Source: Bdellovibrionales bacterium (GTDB taxonomy: Bacteria; Myxococcota; XYA12-FULL-58-9; SYDY01). Taken from it: a DNA stretch of 64,000 bases. The notes beneath the pieces are model-generated. The model was not told where the DNA came from. It saw only the letters and a program-made list of their open reading frames with translations, and searched no databases. Positions 63,386-64,000 of this stretch are shown here, one piece after another (within the stretch, counting starts at the first letter, position 1; each line of letters begins with the position of its first letter). Position numbers and translations under genes: made by a program. The stretch lies in the NCBI GenBank assembly GCA_005801425.1, contig SYDY01000063.1:7683-71682 (forward strand). Direction: 5' to 3'.

Positions 63386-64000
63386 TTAAGAAATCTTCTT
63401 CAGGATCATATCGCTAACCAATTTAGGATTGGCTTTGCCTTGCGTGGCTTTCATCACCAAGCCCACCAAAAACCCTAGAAGATTGCTTTTCCCTGATTTA
63501 AATTTTTCGACAGACTCTTGATTGGCTGCCAAAATCTCATCCACAATCGGCTCAATGGTCGATACATCGCTTACTTGCTGCAAGCCCTTCGCATCAACAA
63601 TTTTCGATGGATCGGTGCCTGTCTTCAGCATCTCTTCAAAAATGTCTTTGGCGATTTTTCCTGAGATAACACCCGTATCAATAAGGGCCACCAATTCACC
63701 GATGGCTTCCGGTCCAAACTTAAGCGCCGTGAGCGGGCTGTCTTTCACTTCACGCAAGACATCGTTGATCACCCAGTTGGCCACCGACTTCACATTGTTG
63801 TGGCGCGCAAGGGCCGCCTCAAAAAAATGGGCGATTTCCGCATCGGCCGTGAGAATCGTCGCATCGTACTCTGACAGCGAGAGAGCTTTGGTGTAACGAA
63901 CACGCTTTGCACCTGGAAGCTCTGGCAAATGCTTCCGCACATCGGCCACTTCCGTATCTCCCAGTACCAAAAGTGGCAGATCGGGATCAGGAAAATAACG
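63386..64000 (-). CDS. gatB: Asp/Glu-tRNA(Asn/Gln) amidotransferase subunit B, 5' part outside window
   Basis: Only the C-terminal about 205 residues are here. The frame runs through the right edge and reads RYFPDPDLPLLVLGDTEVAD, the conserved end of the GatB catalytic domain, then the helical and YqeY-like tail domain (ANWVINDVLREV, GFLVGLVMKATQGKANPKLV). GatB contacts mischarged tRNA and channels ammonia from GatA. Family very clear. Confidence 0.95.
   Translation of the reverse strand, partial: RYFPDPDLPLLVLGDTEVADVRKHLPELPGAKRVRYTKALSLSEYDATILTADAEIAHFFEAALARHNNVKSVANWVINDVLREVKDSPLTALKFGPEAIGELVALIDTGVISGKIAKDIFEEMLKTGTDPSKIVDAKGLQQVSDVSTIEPIVDEILAANQESVEKFKSGKSNLLGFLVGLVMKATQGKANPKLVSDMILKKIS

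Overview
The window looks like a chromosomal segment of a Gram-negative bacterium of the former Deltaproteobacteria, probably Myxococcota-like. The evidence is a complete pilMNOPQ type IV pilus operon next to aroK/aroB, a Ccm cytochrome c maturation operon, LolC/E-like export, several lipoproteins, secreted metzincin proteases with a MYXO-CTERM-like tail, and GldA/F/G-type ABC genes. The lineage is inferred from gene content only. The genome is compact: ATGA, TAATG and GTGA start/stop overlaps are common, and convergent genes often touch or overlap at their 3' ends. I saw no tRNA, rRNA or CRISPR array, and no gene-free stretch longer than about 260 bases.

Layout. 1-1289: SurA/PpiD-like foldase, cut by the left edge. 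1374-12040: a surface-polysaccharide cassette with CDP-glucose synthesis and 4,6-dehydration (rfbF, rfbG), a low-GC GT-C-like membrane protein, a decayed IS3-family element, and a translationally coupled operon of sugar dehydrogenase, acetolactate-synthase-like TPP enzyme, GtrA-like flippase, methyltransferase and GtrB-like glycosyltransferase. The cassette is flanked by a direct repeat made from the 3' end of a membrane-protein gene. 12041-22461: a second polysaccharide-modification block of SDR, dehydroquinate-synthase-like cyclase, HpcH/HpaI aldolase, FkbH, acyl carrier protein, MaoC-like dehydratase, SDR, MBOAT acyltransferase, SGNH-like partner and a large membrane protein. It looks like a pathway that builds an unusual acyl group on a dedicated carrier and transfers it to an exported glycan. 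I regard it as the most interesting system here.

22568-26812: GldA/GldF/GldG/DUF4340-type ABC system. 26799-29999: oligoribonuclease, ThiF/MoeB-like adenylyltransferase, hypoxanthine phosphoribosyltransferase and two unknowns. 30010-36467: pilMNOPQ behind a possible sigma-54 promoter, followed by a fused shikimate kinase/dehydroquinate synthase. 36464-41139: a lipoprotein, a small TPR-like protein, aroQ, efp and a large TPR protein. 41140-48004: two acyl-CoA dehydrogenases, a His-tailed lipoprotein with a predicted outer-membrane partner, an unknown, and a tandem pair of paralogues with a His-Gly/Ala-Cys dyad.

48056-52447: LolC/E-like permease and ccmE, ccmD, ccmC, ccmB, ccmA. 52536-54412: matrixin-like protease and a secreted partner. 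54484-58334: phosphoglucomutase, cold-shock protein, a multicopper oxidase with swapped domain order and its lipoprotein. 58542-64000: a second secreted metzincin, a three-gene unit (CPC-repeat peptide, ECF sigma factor, membrane protein), a DnaJ, a Cys-rich lipoprotein and the C-terminal part of gatB.
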